This document shows, one piece after another, positions 1 through 6,496 of a stretch of 29,517 nt of DNA. Each line of letters opens with the position of its first letter. Position 1 is the first letter of the stretch. Origin of the DNA: a virus; IMG/VR virus record IMGVR_UViG_3300009432_000033, positions 1 through 29,517 of that record. The stretch is one strand, 5' to 3'. The notes beneath the pieces were generated by a model. That model ran no database searches and was not told where the DNA came from. It was given only the letters and a program-made list of their open reading frames with translations. The translations under genes and the position numbers were made by a program.

Positions 1-123
1 TACTCTGTCGGTGACACTTCAGGCAAGTATTCTCCACAAGAGTTTACATTTGCAAGAGGCAGTAATTTATCAGCTACAAGAATAGACAGAGCAGGTCTTA
101 TTGTAAAGGGGCGTGAGAATCTA
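1..123. repeat. Terminal direct repeat, left copy (circular overlap)
   Basis: Bases 1-123 are identical to bases 29395-29517. The repeat lies inside a tail-fibre reading frame that stays open and in frame when the two ends are joined (22 codons from 29329 to 29394, then codon 23 at base 1). This fits the overlap left at the ends of a circular contig better than a biological terminal repeat. The unique length would be 29,394 bp. Confidence 0.95.
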
Positions 124-1698
124 GCTCTTCAGTCAAATCAATTTGATACTACTTGGGTAAATATTAATAGTAACGAGACAAGCGGACAAAGTGGTTACGA
201 TGGGTCTAACGATGCTTGGATTTTGTCTAAATCTGCTTCGGGCGGCTTTATTTATCAAATTGCAAATAGTTATAGCGGTGTTTATACATTTAGTGTTTAT
301 GCTAAAGCAAATGCATCTAATTTTATTAGATTGAATGGAAACGCTGTAACTGATGCGGATGCGTTTTTTAATTTATCAACAGGGTTGGTGCAAAGTTCAA
401 TAAATTGTATTGATGTAAAAATAGAATCTGTTGGTAATGGTTGGTATAGATGTTCAATTACTTCTAATGATTCCGATTTAGACTATATTAATATTTATCC
501 AGCAGAAGCGGGTAGTATATCAGGAAATAGTGGCTCAGTCTACATCCAAGATGCCCAGCTTGAGCAAGGTCTCGCAGCAAGTCCTTACATAGAAAGCGGA
601 GCAACAAACGGCACAGCAGGAGTCTTAGAAAACACCCCAAGATTAAACTACACAACAGGAGTTGCTAATCCGTATCTTTTACTTGAACCGAGTAGGACTA
701 ATTTGTTTTCACAATCGGAATACTTTGGAGATTGGACTACTTTTCGCTCAAGTGTATCTGCAAATCAAGCGACTTCGCCCGAAGGGCTGACTAATGCTTA
801 TAAGTTAATTCAAGAATCTGGACAAACGTCAAGTGGTGGTCTTTTTAAAGGAGTTACTACAATAGATGCAACAACATATACCTACACTTTTTTCGCAAAA
901 GAAGCGGGATATGGTTGGTGCTTTGCAAGGCTAATGGGTGGTGGAAACAATTATTATGCTTGGTTTGATTTATCTAATGGAATTAAGGGCAATGTAACAA
1001 ATGGAGCAACATCTGCTATTGAACCTTATGGCAATGATTGGTATCGCTGCTCTATAACTTTTGCAAATTTAGGTACAAGTGCTGTTCCACACATTTATAT
1101 TGCAGAGGCAAATTCAAGTGCCGCTGTATCAAATCCCGATGGAGTAAAGGGAATTAATATCTACGGAGCACAACTAGAAATAGGAAGCTACCCAACCTCA
1201 TACATCCCTACCTATTCGGTAAGTGCCACGAGAGCAGTTGATGTTTGTAATAAATTAGATGCAAGTGGAGAGATAGGGCAGACCGAGGGGACTGTGTTTT
1301 TTGAGTGGGATTATCAAAATGTAGGTTCAAGTGGTGGAAACATTGTAGTTAGTTTAGCGGGTACACATTTACAAGAAATTTATTTTTGGGTTCAAGGCAA
1401 TGGAAATTATATATATGATGTATACAATTCATCACAACAAGTTAACATTAGTGGCTCAATGGGTTCTTTTGGAATTAAAAAAATAGCACTTGCTTATAAA
1501 AACAACGATTTTGCTTTGTACATAAATGGCGTTTTGGCTGGTACCGATACAAGTGGTTCAGTTCCAACCTTAGACCGCTTATATATTGGAGGATATGCCT
1601 TAAACACAAACTATAATATCTCCTCTGGAATCAACCAAGTCCTACTATACAAAGAGAGATTAACCAACGCAGAATTAGCAACACTAACAACAATCTAA
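1..1698 (+). CDS. Tail fibre with two jelly-roll-like modules and a LamG-like C-terminus (3' part; begins at 29329)
   Basis: This is the continuation of the gene that starts at 29329; joined across the circle it is 587 aa. After the N-terminal FARGSNLSATR motif come two related modules. Each has a Q-S-x-x-F/YF-x-x-W start, a Y-x-F-x-x-(Y/F)AK strand, a WYRCSIT strand and a closing AQLE...YI segment (about residues 66-223 and 259-428). The C-terminal 150 residues resemble the concanavalin/LamG fold and end in a LLYKERLTNAELATL segment typical of such domains. The role is probably carbohydrate binding at the host surface. It is a paralogue of the fibre at 27612-29336. Fibre identity is inferred from domain type and position; the exact receptor cannot be read. 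The first ATG/TTG inside this window (near 223) is internal and not the true start. Confidence 0.8.
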   Translation, partial: YSVGDTSGKYSPQEFTFARGSNLSATRIDRAGLIVKGRENLALQSNQFDTTWVNINSNETSGQSGYDGSNDAWILSKSASGGFIYQIANSYSGVYTFSVYAKANASNFIRLNGNAVTDADAFFNLSTGLVQSSINCIDVKIESVGNGWYRCSITSNDSDLDYINIYPAEAGSISGNSGSVYIQDAQLEQGLAASPYIESGATNGTAGVLENTPRLNYTTGVANPYLLLEPSRTNLFSQSEYFGDWTTFRSSVSANQATSPEGLTNAYKLIQESGQTSSGGLFKGVTTIDATTYTYTFFAKEAGYGWCFARLMGGGNNYYAWFDLSNGIKGNVTNGATSAIEPYGNDWYRCSITFANLGTSAVPHIYIAEANSSAAVSNPDGVKGINIYGAQLEIGSYPTSYIPTYSVSATRAVDVCNKLDASGEIGQTEGTVFFEWDYQNVGSSGGNIVVSLAGTHLQEIYFWVQGNGNYIYDVYNSSQQVNISGSMGSFGIKKIALAYKNNDFALYINGVLAGTDTSGSVPTLDRLYIGGYALNTNYNISSGINQVLLYKERLTNAELATLTTI

Positions 1699-1699
1699 T

Positions 1700-2089
1700 A
1701 TGACACGACTAACAAGAAAATACGAATTTGTAGACCAAGCCACAGCAGATGCCGCTATTGCTTTACTACCACAAGACGAAGAAGGAAACCCAACAGGTGA
1801 ATACCTAGTTACGATACTAGGTTTTATACTTCTTGTACCTGCAACTTATGATGATGAAGGTAACGAGCTAACACCACCAATCTATTCTGACAAATATGCA
1901 GTAGATATTTACTGGGGTTCTGAGGCTTTATCTTCTTGGGATGCTTACATAGTATGGCCTACTCCAATGGGGGTGCATACGTATGGCAGTTCAAGCTCTA
2001 GAGATGAATATGCTGCTACTTATTGCGGCCTGTTTCCTACTAGCGAATATTGCGACCCACCAACACCTCCTGAACCTGAAGAAATTTAA
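1700..2089 (+). CDS. Hypothetical protein downstream of the tail fibre
   Basis: A 129-aa protein starting one base after the fibre stop, so probably co-translated with it. The N-terminal half contains a hydrophobic strand (LVTILGFILLVP) within an otherwise acidic protein. The C-terminus is Pro/Glu-rich (PPTPPEPEE), with two cysteines nearby (TYCGLF, EYCDPP). I do not recognise a family. The position directly after a fibre gene suggests a fibre-associated or fibre-chaperone protein, but that is position-based inference only. The reading frame is complete, with no sign of decay. Confidence 0.6.
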   Translation: MTRLTRKYEFVDQATADAAIALLPQDEEGNPTGEYLVTILGFILLVPATYDDEGNELTPPIYSDKYAVDIYWGSEALSSWDAYIVWPTPMGVHTYGSSSSRDEYAATYCGLFPTSEYCDPPTPPEPEEI

Positions 2090-2098
2090 TACATTTGA

Positions 2099-2113
2099 CT
2101 AAAATATAATGTT
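2099..2113 (+). promoter_or_regulatory. Possible degenerate late promoter before the lysis genes
   Basis: The sequence AATATAATGTTATG in front of the 2114 start resembles the 3' half of the late motif (TTATATAATTATATG at 20027 and 21902) but lacks the ACGTT part. It sits in a 24-nt gap between genes, where a promoter for the lysis region would be expected. The match is partial. Confidence 0.25.
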
Positions 2114-2356
2114 ATGTCAAAGATTACAGAAAAGGAATTACAAGAATTAAAAGCTCAGGAAACAAAAAAGGGAGCTATCCTGCACGATTTAGGTTTATTG
2201 GAAATACAGAAACACGCTTTAGCGCATATGTACACCAACTTACTCAATGAGCAGATAGATTCTAACAAAGCTATTGAAGCCCTTTATGGCAAAGTAGACA
2301 TAAACCTTGAGGACGGTTCTTTTAAATTAATCTCAGAGGATGAAAAAGATAAGTAA
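2114..2356 (+). CDS. Small helical hypothetical protein upstream of endolysin
   Basis: An 80-aa protein that is mostly helix-forming, with a conserved-looking core (KKGAILHDLGLLEIQKHAL) and an acidic C-terminal part containing a DINLEDGSF segment. Small proteins of this pattern (a coiled coil followed by a V-x-I-N-x-E-D-G-S strand) are, from memory, common in marine and flavobacterial phages near structural and lysis genes, but no function is known to me. Its last 17 bases overlap the endolysin gene, so the two are probably co-expressed. Confidence 0.65.
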   Translation: MSKITEKELQELKAQETKKGAILHDLGLLEIQKHALAHMYTNLLNEQIDSNKAIEALYGKVDINLEDGSFKLISEDEKDK

Positions 2357-2801
2357 ACACATTAGTTACAAAGAAGCTACTCACTCCAACTACGCAAAAA
2401 AACACAAGATTGCTAATAAGCCAAGTTCTGAGGATATCGAGAATATGGAGCTACTAGCTGAGAAGGTGTTTGAGCCACTTAGGGAGTGGGTAGGTGCGCC
2501 TATAAAGGTGAATAGTATGTTTAGGTCTGTTGAACTTAATAGTGCCTTAAAAGGAGCCCCACGCTCTTCACATATGAAAGGTCAGGCTTTTGATATTACT
2601 TCTTTAGGTGGTAAAACTAATCTTGAGATGTTTCATTACATCAAAGACAACTTAGATTTTGACCAGTTGATATGGGAATATGGAAATGAGCCTGTATGGC
2701 TGCACGTTTCTTATGTAAGCGAGAAAGAAAACAGAGGTCAAGTATTAGTAATCAAAAGACCAGGAGTATATCACGAATGGTCTCCTTGTAAAAACTGCTA
2801 G
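2340..2801 (+). CDS. Endolysin, peptidase M15A (D-Ala-D-Ala carboxypeptidase-like)
   Basis: A 153-aa protein of the length usual for single-domain phage M15A peptidases, which cleave peptidoglycan cross-link peptides to lyse the host. The zinc-site signature is visible: SSH78-x6-D85 (SSHMKGQAFD) and W120-L-H122, with an upstream FRS motif near R62 typical of the family. No signal peptide is present, so export would rely on the holin. It overlaps the preceding small gene by 17 nt and is followed by membrane-protein genes, consistent with a lysis region. The ATG at 2340 gives a normal N-terminus (KKISKHISYKEAT) matching the family start. Fold and role are clear; the precise bond cut is inferred. 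Confidence 0.9.
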   Translation: MKKISKHISYKEATHSNYAKKHKIANKPSSEDIENMELLAEKVFEPLREWVGAPIKVNSMFRSVELNSALKGAPRSSHMKGQAFDITSLGGKTNLEMFHYIKDNLDFDQLIWEYGNEPVWLHVSYVSEKENRGQVLVIKRPGVYHEWSPCKNC

Positions 2802-2805
2802 AATA

Positions 2806-3087
2806 GTGAATAAGATTTCAGAAAAGACAGAGGTAACACTTGATGTCAAAACATTGATAATAATAATATCATTTGTGGTTTCTTTTGTGGGTATGTACTT
2901 TGCTTTACAAAAGGATATTGATTTAGCAAAAGAACTTCCTAAACCTCAAGTAACAAGAACTGAGTACGATTTAAAAGACCAACTAATCAGGGAAACTATA
3001 ATGAACACACAGCAAAAGGTAGAGGACAACAGCAAGAAGCTAGATAAGATTGATGAAAAGCTGTATCAAATAATAGACAAAAAATAA
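2806..3087 (+). CDS. Single-TM coiled-coil protein of the lysis region (spanin- or holin-accessory-like)
   Basis: A 93-aa protein with a GTG start at 2806, five bases after the endolysin stop. No ATG is available nearby in this frame. Residues 16-34 form a strong transmembrane segment (LIIIISFVVSFVGMYFAL). It is followed by a charged heptad-like coiled coil to the C-terminus (KVEDNSKKLDKIDEKL). This is the topology of an inner-membrane spanin or holin-associated protein, but also of many small phage membrane proteins. A lysis role is inferred from position between the endolysin and holin genes. Confidence 0.65.
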   Translation: MNKISEKTEVTLDVKTLIIIISFVVSFVGMYFALQKDIDLAKELPKPQVTRTEYDLKDQLIRETIMNTQQKVEDNSKKLDKIDEKLYQIIDKK

Positions 3088-3091
3088 TATT

Positions 3092-3406
3092 ATGAAACGC
3101 TTCTTTTTTATAATTCTATTGATATCTAGCAAAGCCTTGTTTTCTCAAACATATACTTTATTAGAAATAAATTCAAGATGGAATGCTTCTAATACTGTAA
3201 ATATAGATGCCATAAAAGGAGTTAATCATTTGGTTGTTTATTTAGAAGACCAACCAAGTTCAGTTAAGGACAAGATAAAGTCCGTACCAGTTTTAATATT
3301 GTATAAAGACAATACAGCTATAAAACAATGGAATGCTGATATCAGTTTTAAATTAACTGTTCCAAAAGAAGAAGTAATAAAAATCATACAACGTCTAGAG
3401 AAATAA
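3092..3406 (+). CDS. Secreted thioredoxin-fold-like protein without CxxC
   Basis: A 104-aa protein with a clear signal peptide: MKRF, a hydrophobic core FFIILLISSKAL, and probable signal peptidase I cleavage after LFS before Gln19, a common site style in Bacteroidetes. The mature part resembles the C-terminal half of thioredoxin: strand HLVVYLE (46-52), then KSVPVLILYKDN with the cis-Pro position at P66, then a final helix KEEVIKIIQRLEK. The CxxC redox centre is absent; the mature protein has no cysteine at all. So if the fold is right it is not a redox enzyme. It is followed by the holin gene with a 1-nt overlap (TAATG). Periplasmic location is strongly supported; function is unknown. Confidence 0.65.
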   Translation: MKRFFFIILLISSKALFSQTYTLLEINSRWNASNTVNIDAIKGVNHLVVYLEDQPSSVKDKIKSVPVLILYKDNTAIKQWNADISFKLTVPKEEVIKIIQRLEK

Positions 3407-3855
3407 TGCAGAAAAAAAAGTTTGCAGATACTAAGGCAGGTATGTTCTTAAAGTCTGCCTCTCCTAAAATACTTGACGTATTGGGTGATGTTATACCTGA
3501 TGCGGGTATTTTTAGCGTTATTAAAGGTCTTATCACTAAAGATGATGTATTACCTCCTAAAGATAAAGAAGTAGCCTTAGAGCTTCTTAGAATGGATGTG
3601 ATAGAAATGCAAGAGATTAGTAAAAGATGGGATTCAGATATGAAGTCAGATTCCTGGTTATCTAAAAACACTAGGCCTCTTACATTAGTTTTCTTGACTG
3701 CATCAATGGTATTTCTTATTATGCTTGATTCTTTAAATATAGACTTTGGAGTAAAAACAGAGTGGATAGATTTACTTAAATCACTTTTAATTACTGTCTA
3801 TGTAGCCTACTTTGGTTCTAGAGGGGTTGAAAAATTTAAGGCCATAGGTAAGTAA
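3406..3855 (+). CDS. Holin, GTA 3-TM holin-like
   Basis: A 149-aa protein resembling the gene-transfer-agent-type holin family (three-TM holins). The N-terminal half contains a weakly hydrophobic segment (VIPDAGIFSVIKGLI) and an amphipathic acidic helix. The motif SDSWLSKNTRPLTLVFL, near residues 81-98, is characteristic: a conserved W-L-S-K-x-x-R-P before a TM helix. Two strong TM segments follow (about 92-109 and 122-137), ending in a VAYFGSRGVEK signature. It would form the membrane lesion that releases the M15 endolysin encoded at 2340. The start ATG overlaps the upstream stop by one base. Family match is from motif recognition. Confidence 0.75.
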   Translation: MQKKKFADTKAGMFLKSASPKILDVLGDVIPDAGIFSVIKGLITKDDVLPPKDKEVALELLRMDVIEMQEISKRWDSDMKSDSWLSKNTRPLTLVFLTASMVFLIMLDSLNIDFGVKTEWIDLLKSLLITVYVAYFGSRGVEKFKAIGK

Positions 3856-4047
3856 GTGCCTCCTTACAAAAGCTCTCAGATATTTCTATACTGGGATGAA
3901 CAAGTAACCAATAAAAAAAATGATATGCCTGAAGATTTCGGAATGAATGACAGCTTTGCTGACTTCGTAGATGAACTAACAACAAGTAAAACGAATGAAA
4001 ATGCTTGTTCTATTGATAACCCTGATTGTGAGGGGTGTGGTTCTTAA
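3856..4047 (+). CDS. Small Cys-tailed hypothetical protein
   Basis: A 63-aa protein with a GTG start directly after the holin stop codon, so translation is likely coupled. The N-terminus contains aromatic residues (IFLYWDEQV), the middle is acidic (DSFADFVDEL), and the C-terminus carries three cysteines (C51, C58, C61) in a CSIDNPDCEGCGS arrangement that could bind a metal or form disulfides. Internal ATGs exist (MPEDFG, MNDSF), so the true start could be later. I do not recognise a family. It is the last gene before an AT-rich gap. Confidence 0.6.
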   Translation: MPPYKSSQIFLYWDEQVTNKKNDMPEDFGMNDSFADFVDELTTSKTNENACSIDNPDCEGCGS

Positions 4048-4191
4048 ATAGCACCTACCACATTACTTTTATTTATATTTAATTAGATTTATTTTTTTAC
4101 TAATTATTTAGATATATTTACAAATGTGTAATAGATAGCTTTATAAAAAGATTCAAAGTTATTACTTATTATTTTAAAAACCAAAAAAAAT
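4048..4191. other. Very AT-rich intergenic gap between the lysis and NinG modules
   Basis: About 144 bases with no plausible gene; by rough hand count only about 16% are G or C, well below the flanking genes. It has runs such as TTATTTATATTTAATTAG and TTATTTAGATATATTTAC. It does not contain either repeated promoter motif seen elsewhere. It must carry the expression signals for 4192, and could be a DNA-unwinding or origin-like segment. No repeats strong enough to call an origin were found. Confidence 0.5.
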
Positions 4192-4416
4192 ATGTACTCT
4201 AAGAAAACAGTAGACAAAACCTTGAGCTGTAAATCCTTATCAAACAAGGAAAAGACAAACAGACTTCTTGAAATAGATGCTATTCAATACACCAACTTAG
4301 GTACAGACTCAACAAAAGAAGAAAAGATTGTAGTCAAAGAAAATAGCCTGTACATTTATGAAACTATTAAAAAGATAGATTTAAGACTAGGTAAAACACT
4401 TTTGTATAATGGCTAA
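4192..4416 (+). CDS. Conserved-looking small hypothetical protein
   Basis: A 74-aa basic protein starting after an A-rich leader (AACCAAAAAAAAT) with no Shine-Dalgarno. It contains the segment LLEIDAIQYTNLGTDSTKEE and a terminal helix with several lysines. From memory, small proteins with an EIDAxQYTNLGTDS pattern recur in flavobacterial phages near NinG-type genes, but I know no function. Its end overlaps the next gene's start by 8 nt, so the two probably form one transcription unit. Confidence 0.6.
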   Translation: MYSKKTVDKTLSCKSLSNKEKTNRLLEIDAIQYTNLGTDSTKEEKIVVKENSLYIYETIKKIDLRLGKTLLYNG

Positions 4417-4795
4417 GAAACTCACAAGAAGTAAGCTGGTTAAAAAGTTAGATGCAGTATTCAGTCAATACATAAGACAGTCAAACTCAGTTAATGAAAT
4501 AGCTACCTGTTTTACTTGTGGTAAAGAAGACCATTGGAAGAAATTACAAAACGGCCACTTTCAATCTAGAAGGCATTACTCAACTAGATGGGATGAAACC
4601 AATTGTCAGGTACAATGTGCAGGTTGTAATGTGTTTAGATTTGGGGAGCAGTTTATCTTTAGTCAAAACCTAGATACTAAGTTTGGAGAGGGTACAGCTA
4701 GACGTTTACACATACAAGCACAACAGACCATAAAGTTTGCAGACTTTGAATTAGAGGAAATGATTAATCACTATAATGGTTTGTTATTTAAGTAA
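4409..4795 (+). CDS. ninG: NinG-like recombination protein (HNH-type, Holliday junction associated)
   Basis: A 128-aa protein matching the lambda NinG/Rap style. It has a basic N-terminal helix, zinc-knuckle cysteines C34-x2-C37 (CFTC), the NGHF motif with H50 followed by SRR, then a second pair C70-x2-C73 (CAGCN). Together these make a treble-clef HNH-like site. Lambda Rap is a structure-specific nuclease that acts on branched recombination intermediates. Here it lies just upstream of a terminator and ahead of the replication region rather than within it. It is shorter than lambda NinG (about 204 aa), mainly lacking N-terminal sequence, as is common in Bacteroidetes phages. The 8-nt overlap with the upstream gene implies coupling. 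Confidence 0.75.
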   Translation: MAKKLTRSKLVKKLDAVFSQYIRQSNSVNEIATCFTCGKEDHWKKLQNGHFQSRRHYSTRWDETNCQVQCAGCNVFRFGEQFIFSQNLDTKFGEGTARRLHIQAQQTIKFADFELEEMINHYNGLLFK

Positions 4796-4835
4796 TTAAT
4801 AACTATATTTGAGCGTTCTGTTTTAAACTAGGAAA

Positions 4836-4869
4836 GAGAGGTTGATTTTATATCGCCTCTTTTTTTTTG
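4836..4869 (+). terminator. Intrinsic terminator after ninG-like gene
   Basis: Stem AGAGG (4837-4841) pairs with CCTCT (4856-4860), extended by GAT/ATC inside the loop, and is followed by a run of nine or more T ending at 4868. It closes the transcript coming from the lysis/NinG side just ahead of an early promoter. Confidence 0.8.
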
Positions 4870-4882
4870 CCCTATTTGTTTT

Positions 4883-4907
4883 TTATTAAAGTTTTTGTGT
4901 ATATTCG
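4883..4907 (+). promoter_or_regulatory. Early-type promoter P1
   Basis: TTATTAAA (4883-4890), 5 nt, then TGTGTATATTCG (4896-4907). This is one of four copies with identical spacing in the genome. TATATTCG is one mismatch from the Bacteroidetes -7 element TAnnTTTG, and a TTG occurs 21 nt upstream (4876-4878). It lies right after a terminator and 30 nt before the 4938 start, as expected for the main early promoter. Confidence 0.65.
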
Positions 4908-4937
4908 TAAAAGTATTAACCACATAAACAGAACAGA

Positions 4938-5111
4938 ATGACAGAACAAGAAAAAGCGAGATTCAGAAACTGCTTACTAAATCTATATGGTTTAGGAAAC
5001 TCCAACTTTCTAGTAAGAAAACATTTTGATAGTGATGAAAGCCTTGAATTACAAAACCCAAAGAATTGGCTTAATTACACAACAGAACTTTTAGAAATAC
5101 TAGATAGATGA
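4938..5111 (+). CDS. Small hypothetical protein, first early gene
   Basis: A 57-aa protein that is the first gene after terminator and promoter P1. Its leader AAACAGAACAGAATG matches leaders of the genes at 8630 and 12337, which supports the start. The sequence is charged, with a FRNCLLNLYG segment and a C-terminal helix (YTTELLEILDR). The stop overlaps the next start (ATGAGA at 5108), a typical coupled junction. I do not recognise the family. First-expressed small phage proteins often act on the host, but nothing in the sequence shows that here. Confidence 0.6.
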   Translation: MTEQEKARFRNCLLNLYGLGNSNFLVRKHFDSDESLELQNPKNWLNYTTELLEILDR

Positions 5112-5257
5112 GAACACAGAGAGATGATTTAAAAGCTCAACAGAGAGCTTTAGAGGCACAGCTAAACGCTGCCAACAAGTACAGTAACGGAATAGACCTA
5201 ATGGATATTTACCGTAAGCTAGATAAAGTTAAATCGCTAATAGAAGCAATACGATAA
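5108..5257 (+). CDS. Small helical hypothetical protein
   Basis: A 49-aa protein linked to its neighbours at both ends by start/stop overlaps (ATGA at 5108-5111 and TAATG at 5255-5259). The sequence is a long amphipathic helix (LKAQQRALEAQL) followed by a second helix (IYRKLDKVKSLIEAI), so it probably forms a small coiled coil. No family is recognised. Tight coupling to flanking frames is the main support that it is translated. Confidence 0.6.
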   Translation: MRTQRDDLKAQQRALEAQLNAANKYSNGIDLMDIYRKLDKVKSLIEAIR

Positions 5258-5460
5258 TGGGACATATATATCAGACTCACGAATACAAGAACGAAAGAAT
5301 AAGAGCTTTAAGTAGAAGAGTAGAAGAGCTAGAAGAAGGACAACAGGTCAAAGACCTTGTAGCTCATTGCGAGTTCTTAGAATCTCAAGTAGAAGTATTA
5401 CACCAAGACATTGCAAATATTCACTTTAATCAAACAGTAGGATGGACAGAAACAAATTAG
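5257..5460 (+). CDS. Coiled-coil hypothetical protein
   Basis: A 67-aa protein dominated by a heptad-like helix (IRALSRRVEELEEGQQ) and a second helical stretch (FLESQVEVLHQDI), suggesting a dimeric coiled coil. It starts on the last base of the upstream stop (TAATG), and its 3' end overlaps the next gene by 19 nt. No enzymatic motif. It is part of the early operon that leads to the annealing-type protein and SSB. Confidence 0.6.
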   Translation: MGHIYQTHEYKNERIRALSRRVEELEEGQQVKDLVAHCEFLESQVEVLHQDIANIHFNQTVGWTETN

Positions 5461-5828
5461 TAGAGTTGTACAAAAAGTACGACCTAACAGCAGATGATGT
5501 ATTTAAACATCAGCACTATGTTATTATCACTAGAACTGGTATTGACAAAATTCAAGCAGTAGAACAGATAGCTATTGATTACGAGGTAATAAGGTGTGAA
5601 CCAAATTACGCTGTATTTAAAGCCATAGCAAACAAAGAAGGCAAAGCAATACAAACCTTTGGGAGTGCTTTAAAAGGAGAAGGCTACAAAGACGGAAATT
5701 GTAATAGTTGGTATGTTGCAGAGATGGCAGAGAAAAGAGCTATGTCAAGAGCTGTGTTAAAGCTGACAGGCTTTTATGAGCTGGGAGTATTTGGAGAAGA
5801 TGAATCAGATAGTTTTAAGAAAAAGTAA
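5442..5828 (+). CDS. Conserved phage protein, possible ssDNA-annealing/recombination factor
   Basis: A 128-aa protein with the pattern HYVIITRTGIDKIQA (25-39), a mixed beta region, and a conserved-looking helix AEMAEKRAMSRAVLKLTGF (93-111) followed by an acidic tail (GEDESDSF). A helix with AExRAxxRAxxxxxG near the C-terminus of a small beta-rich domain is reminiscent of ERF/Rad52-like annealing proteins, and SSB is encoded just downstream. This resemblance is weak and based on one helix, so the function is tentative. I believe similar proteins occur widely in flavobacterial phages, where they are usually left uncharacterised. It overlaps the preceding gene by 19 nt. Confidence 0.6.
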   Translation: MDRNKLVELYKKYDLTADDVFKHQHYVIITRTGIDKIQAVEQIAIDYEVIRCEPNYAVFKAIANKEGKAIQTFGSALKGEGYKDGNCNSWYVAEMAEKRAMSRAVLKLTGFYELGVFGEDESDSFKKK

Positions 5829-5829
5829 T

Positions 5830-6108
5830 ATGACATATTTTAACTCAATAAAAGAATCAGGAGATGACTTAAAAAAGTATCAAGACAAAACAAAAACACA
5901 GGACGAAATTGTTCTTATGTTATGTCGTGAAAATAAAACTTTTACAGCATCAAAAATCTTTAGTCAATTTCCAACTAAAGCACCATTAACTTCAATTAGA
6001 AGAAGTATTAATACACTTCTAAATAATTGTAATATTGTTTGCACAGGAGAGAAAACTAAAGGAATTTATGGAAGAAATGAAACAGAATATAAACTATCAA
6101 CTAAATAA
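5830..6108 (+). CDS. Winged-helix DNA-binding-like protein
   Basis: A 92-aa protein. The start is set at ATG 5830, one base after the upstream stop; an in-frame ATG at 5776 would extend 54 nt into the upstream gene with unconvincing sequence. Residues about 22-90 look like a winged helix: helix TQDEIVLMLCREN, helix SKIFSQFP, recognition helix LTSIRRSINTLLNNCNI, then a basic wing with GIYGRNETEY. Such proteins in phage early regions are usually regulators or replication accessories. It lies between the putative annealing protein and SSB. Which sites it binds cannot be told from sequence. Confidence 0.65.
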   Translation: MTYFNSIKESGDDLKKYQDKTKTQDEIVLMLCRENKTFTASKIFSQFPTKAPLTSIRRSINTLLNNCNIVCTGEKTKGIYGRNETEYKLSTK

Positions 6109-6114
6109 ATCAAT

Positions 6115-6426
6115 ATGGGAGCAATCATCAATGCATCAATCAATGTGGCTAAATTGCCAAAAGAGAAATTTGTAAAAGGTAAAGACGGAGCAGTCTATTA
6201 CAATTTTACTATCTCAATTAATGATGACACTCGTTACGGCAACAATGTTGCTTTAATGGACAGTAGAACCAAAGAAGAAAGAGATGCTAAGAAACCAGCT
6301 TTGTATTTCGGCAATGGTAAAGTAGTATGGATTAAAGATGCTCAAGGAAATTCAGGGCAGATTATGTTAGCTGAGAAAGAGGTAACAGAGACAGTTGCAG
6401 AAGAAACAAGTGACTTGCCTTTCTAA
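6115..6426 (+). CDS. ssb: Single-stranded DNA-binding protein
   Basis: A 103-aa OB-fold-like protein: strand-rich N-terminus (IINASINVAKLP), a YYNFTISIND strand and a basic segment, then an acidic linker ending in DLPF. This is the C-terminal tip through which SSBs recruit replication and repair partners. It is shorter than bacterial SSB (about 170 aa) but in the range of small phage SSBs. It would coat single-stranded DNA during replication and recombination. A strong terminator follows 18 nt after the stop, so this gene ends the first early transcript. Confidence 0.75.
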   Translation: MGAIINASINVAKLPKEKFVKGKDGAVYYNFTISINDDTRYGNNVALMDSRTKEERDAKKPALYFGNGKVVWIKDAQGNSGQIMLAEKEVTETVAEETSDLPF

Positions 6427-6444
6427 GAATTATCTAACTACTGA

Positions 6445-6486
6445 AAGGGGGGTATGACTATAAAATCGTATCCCCCTTTTTTTTTA
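6445..6486 (+). terminator. Strong intrinsic terminator after SSB
   Basis: A 13-bp stem AAGGGGGGTATGA (6445-6457) pairs with TCGTATCCCCCTT (6466-6478), with two wobble pairs. The loop is CTATAAAA, and a T run follows to 6485. No recognisable promoter lies between it and the next gene at 6497, so downstream early genes probably depend on read-through. Confidence 0.9.
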
Positions 6487-6496
6487 CCTTTAAAGA

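Noticed and set aside
4020-4066. TGTGG/CCACA inverted repeat after the 3856 gene as a terminator
   Set aside because: Only five base pairs with an 18-nt loop and a weak T tract; too weak to call.
5776-5829. Upstream in-frame ATG extending the winged-helix protein by 18 residues
   Set aside because: The extension lies inside the end of the 5442 gene and reads as an out-of-frame shadow; ATG 5830 directly after the stop is the better start.
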